A DNA stretch of 64,000 nt from NCBI GenBank assembly GCA_902802325.1, contig CADCLV010000004.1, positions 62,001-126,000 on the forward strand, given 5' to 3'. The DNA is from Oscillospiraceae bacterium (GTDB lineage: Bacteria > Bacillota > Clostridia > Saccharofermentanales > Saccharofermentanaceae). The position numbers and the translations under genes were made by a program. Each line of letters starts with the position of its first letter. The first letter of the stretch is position 1. The notes under the pieces were generated by a model. It was not told where the DNA came from. It saw only the letters and a program-made list of their open reading frames with translations, and did not search any database. Positions 63,012-64,000 of this stretch are shown in pieces.

Positions 63012-64000
63012 TCAATATTTTTGGATTTGCAGTTTTTCCTGACTATCTACTTTTTTCTTTCCGCGCAGGTCGATTTTATGGTAGCTGCCATCCTGATCCA
63101 GGAAGTGACTTCGAACCGTATCTTCCAGTTCCACGTTCAGAACTTCCATGACTCTTGCCTTACAATCCGGGTCCTCTACAGGGAACAGAAGTTCCACTCT
63201 TCGGATAAGATTTCTCGGCATCCAGTCAGCCGAAGAAAGGTAGATATCTTCCGCGCCTTCGTTATAGAAATAATAGATACGGGAATGCTCCAGGAAACGT
63301 CCGGTAATGGATCTGACCGTGATATTTTCCGAAAGGCCCGCAACTCCCGGACGAAGACAGCAGATCCCTCGTACGATCAGATCGATCTTGACGCCCGCAT
63401 TGGATGCCTCATAAAGCGCATCGATGATGGAAGCATCCACAAGTGAATTCATCTTGGCGATGATCCGGCTCTTCTTTCCCTTCTTTGCGTTCTTTGTCTC
63501 CTGAGAGATCTTTTCCAGGAAATACTTCTTCATTCTGGTCGGAGCCGGGATCAGGCGGCGCCACTCCGGCGGTTCCGAAAAGCCGGAAAGAGTATTGAAG
63601 AATTCCGAAGCATCCACGCCAAATGTTTCCGACGCGGTGAAAAGACCGATGTCAGTATAGATCTTTGCCGTAATATCGTTATAGTTACCGGTCGCCAGGT
63701 GAAGGTAACGGCGGATCCCGTCTTCTTCATCACGGACCACCAGCGTGATCTTACTGTGGGTCTTTAATCCCACCAGACCGTAGATAACATGGCAGCCGGC
63801 TTTCTCCAGCATCTTCGCCCAGTTGATGTTGTTCTCCTCATCAAAGCGGGCCTTCAGTTCAACCAGCACCATTACCTGCTTTCCGTTCTGGGCAGCTTCC
63901 GCCAGAGACTTGATGATCGGGGAACTGCTGCTTACACGGTAAAGGGTCTGCTTGATCGCAAGTACCTTCGGGTCTTCTGCCGCCTGACGGACAAATTCCA
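63012..64000 (-). CDS. ppk1: Polyphosphate kinase, 5' part beyond window edge
   Basis: The visible C-terminal 328 residues continue upstream through the window end ([22 protein letters not shown]). Both catalytic His regions are present: [13 protein letters not shown] (the phosphorylated His) and [10 protein letters not shown], plus [20 protein letters not shown]. Makes polyphosphate from ATP reversibly. An ATG at 63872 is internal. The gene faces the same way as chvE; about 160 bp separate them. Confidence 0.93.
   Translation of the reverse strand, partial: EFVRQAAEDPKVLAIKQTLYRVSSSSPIIKSLAEAAQNGKQVMVLVELKARFDEENNINWAKMLEKAGCHVIYGLVGLKTHSKITLVVRDEEDGIRRYLHLATGNYNDITAKIYTDIGLFTASETFGVDASEFFNTLSGFSEPPEWRRLIPAPTRMKKYFLEKISQETKNAKKGKKSRIIAKMNSLVDASIIDALYEASNAGVKIDLIVRGICCLRPGVAGLSENITVRSITGRFLEHSRIYYFYNEGAEDIYLSSADWMPRNLIRRVELLFPVEDPDCKARVMEVLNVELEDTVRSHFLDQDGSYHKIDLRGKKKVDSQEKLQIQKY

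Overview
The window reads as the chromosome of a Gram-positive anaerobe of the class Clostridia (Bacillota), most likely Lachnospiraceae or a close relative. This is inferred from gene content, not from a search. The supporting signs are the order tmk-darA-holB-ricT, a DnaE-type Pol III alpha gene, a Rho factor with a long charged insertion, a spore-photoproduct-lyase relative, lipoproteins in place of periplasmic proteins, strong AGGAGG-type ribosome sites and a LexA box of the Gram-positive type (CGAAC-N4-GTTCG). Coding density is high and most genes lie on the minus strand. I see no rRNA, CRISPR array, prophage or insertion sequence, and only one tRNA.

Layout. 1-9.7 kb: a minus-strand run uvrB-dnaE-pfkA-mutS2 and a P-loop ATPase cut by the window edge, headed by an SOS box. 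9.7-12.6 kb: a small XRE regulator, a 58-residue basic small protein between short repeats, and a cell-wall-anchored surface protein. 12.6-17.5 kb: metG-tatD-hypothetical, then two membrane proteins. 17.6-20.2 kb: an operon of an MTA/SAH-nucleosidase-like enzyme, an SPL-family radical SAM enzyme and a short-chain dehydrogenase. 20.2-26.8 kb: an S37 peptidase lipoprotein, a beta-rich protein, and metE with a damaged metF beside a divergent LysR regulator and two palindromic operators. 26.9-35 kb: rho, mreB, a TraX-like protein, a zinc-ribbon membrane protein and leuS. 35.1-39 kb: a single-frame VapB-VapC fusion, a membrane protein and an EAL phosphodiesterase. 39-44.4 kb: rsmI, a tRNA methyltransferase, a ferredoxin, ricT, holB, darA, tmk and an Arg/Asn-rich protein. 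44.5-50.4 kb: the folate genes folE-P-B-K behind an AraC regulator and a large protein that looks like a dead SGNH esterase. 50.5-53 kb: XRE, AraC and DeoR regulators and tRNA-Gln. 53-58.7 kb: uracil-DNA glycosylase, a free Smr-like protein, a pseudouridine synthase, a frameshifted membrane gene and a galactofuranose cluster (GT2-glf-GT2). 58.8-64 kb: a ChvE/MmsA/MmsB-type sugar ABC transporter and the 3' part of ppk.

How the genes fit together. DNA replication and repair genes are grouped under a likely SOS promoter that also reads into phosphofructokinase. MetE and MetF should act in series to make methionine under LysR control, but metF has an internal deletion with a frame change. The folate genes supply dihydropteroate and probably share a transcript with a sugar-type AraC regulator. 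The glf cluster and the surface protein serve the envelope.

Best candidates for something new: the VapBC fusion with all PIN acidic residues kept; the cytoplasmic pseudo-esterase with an acidic insertion next to the folate genes; the nucleosidase/SPL/SDR operon, whose SPL lacks the usual hydrogen-donor cysteine position; and two reading-frame lesions (metF, and a 10-bp tandem duplication at 55.58 kb) that may be recent or phase-variable.
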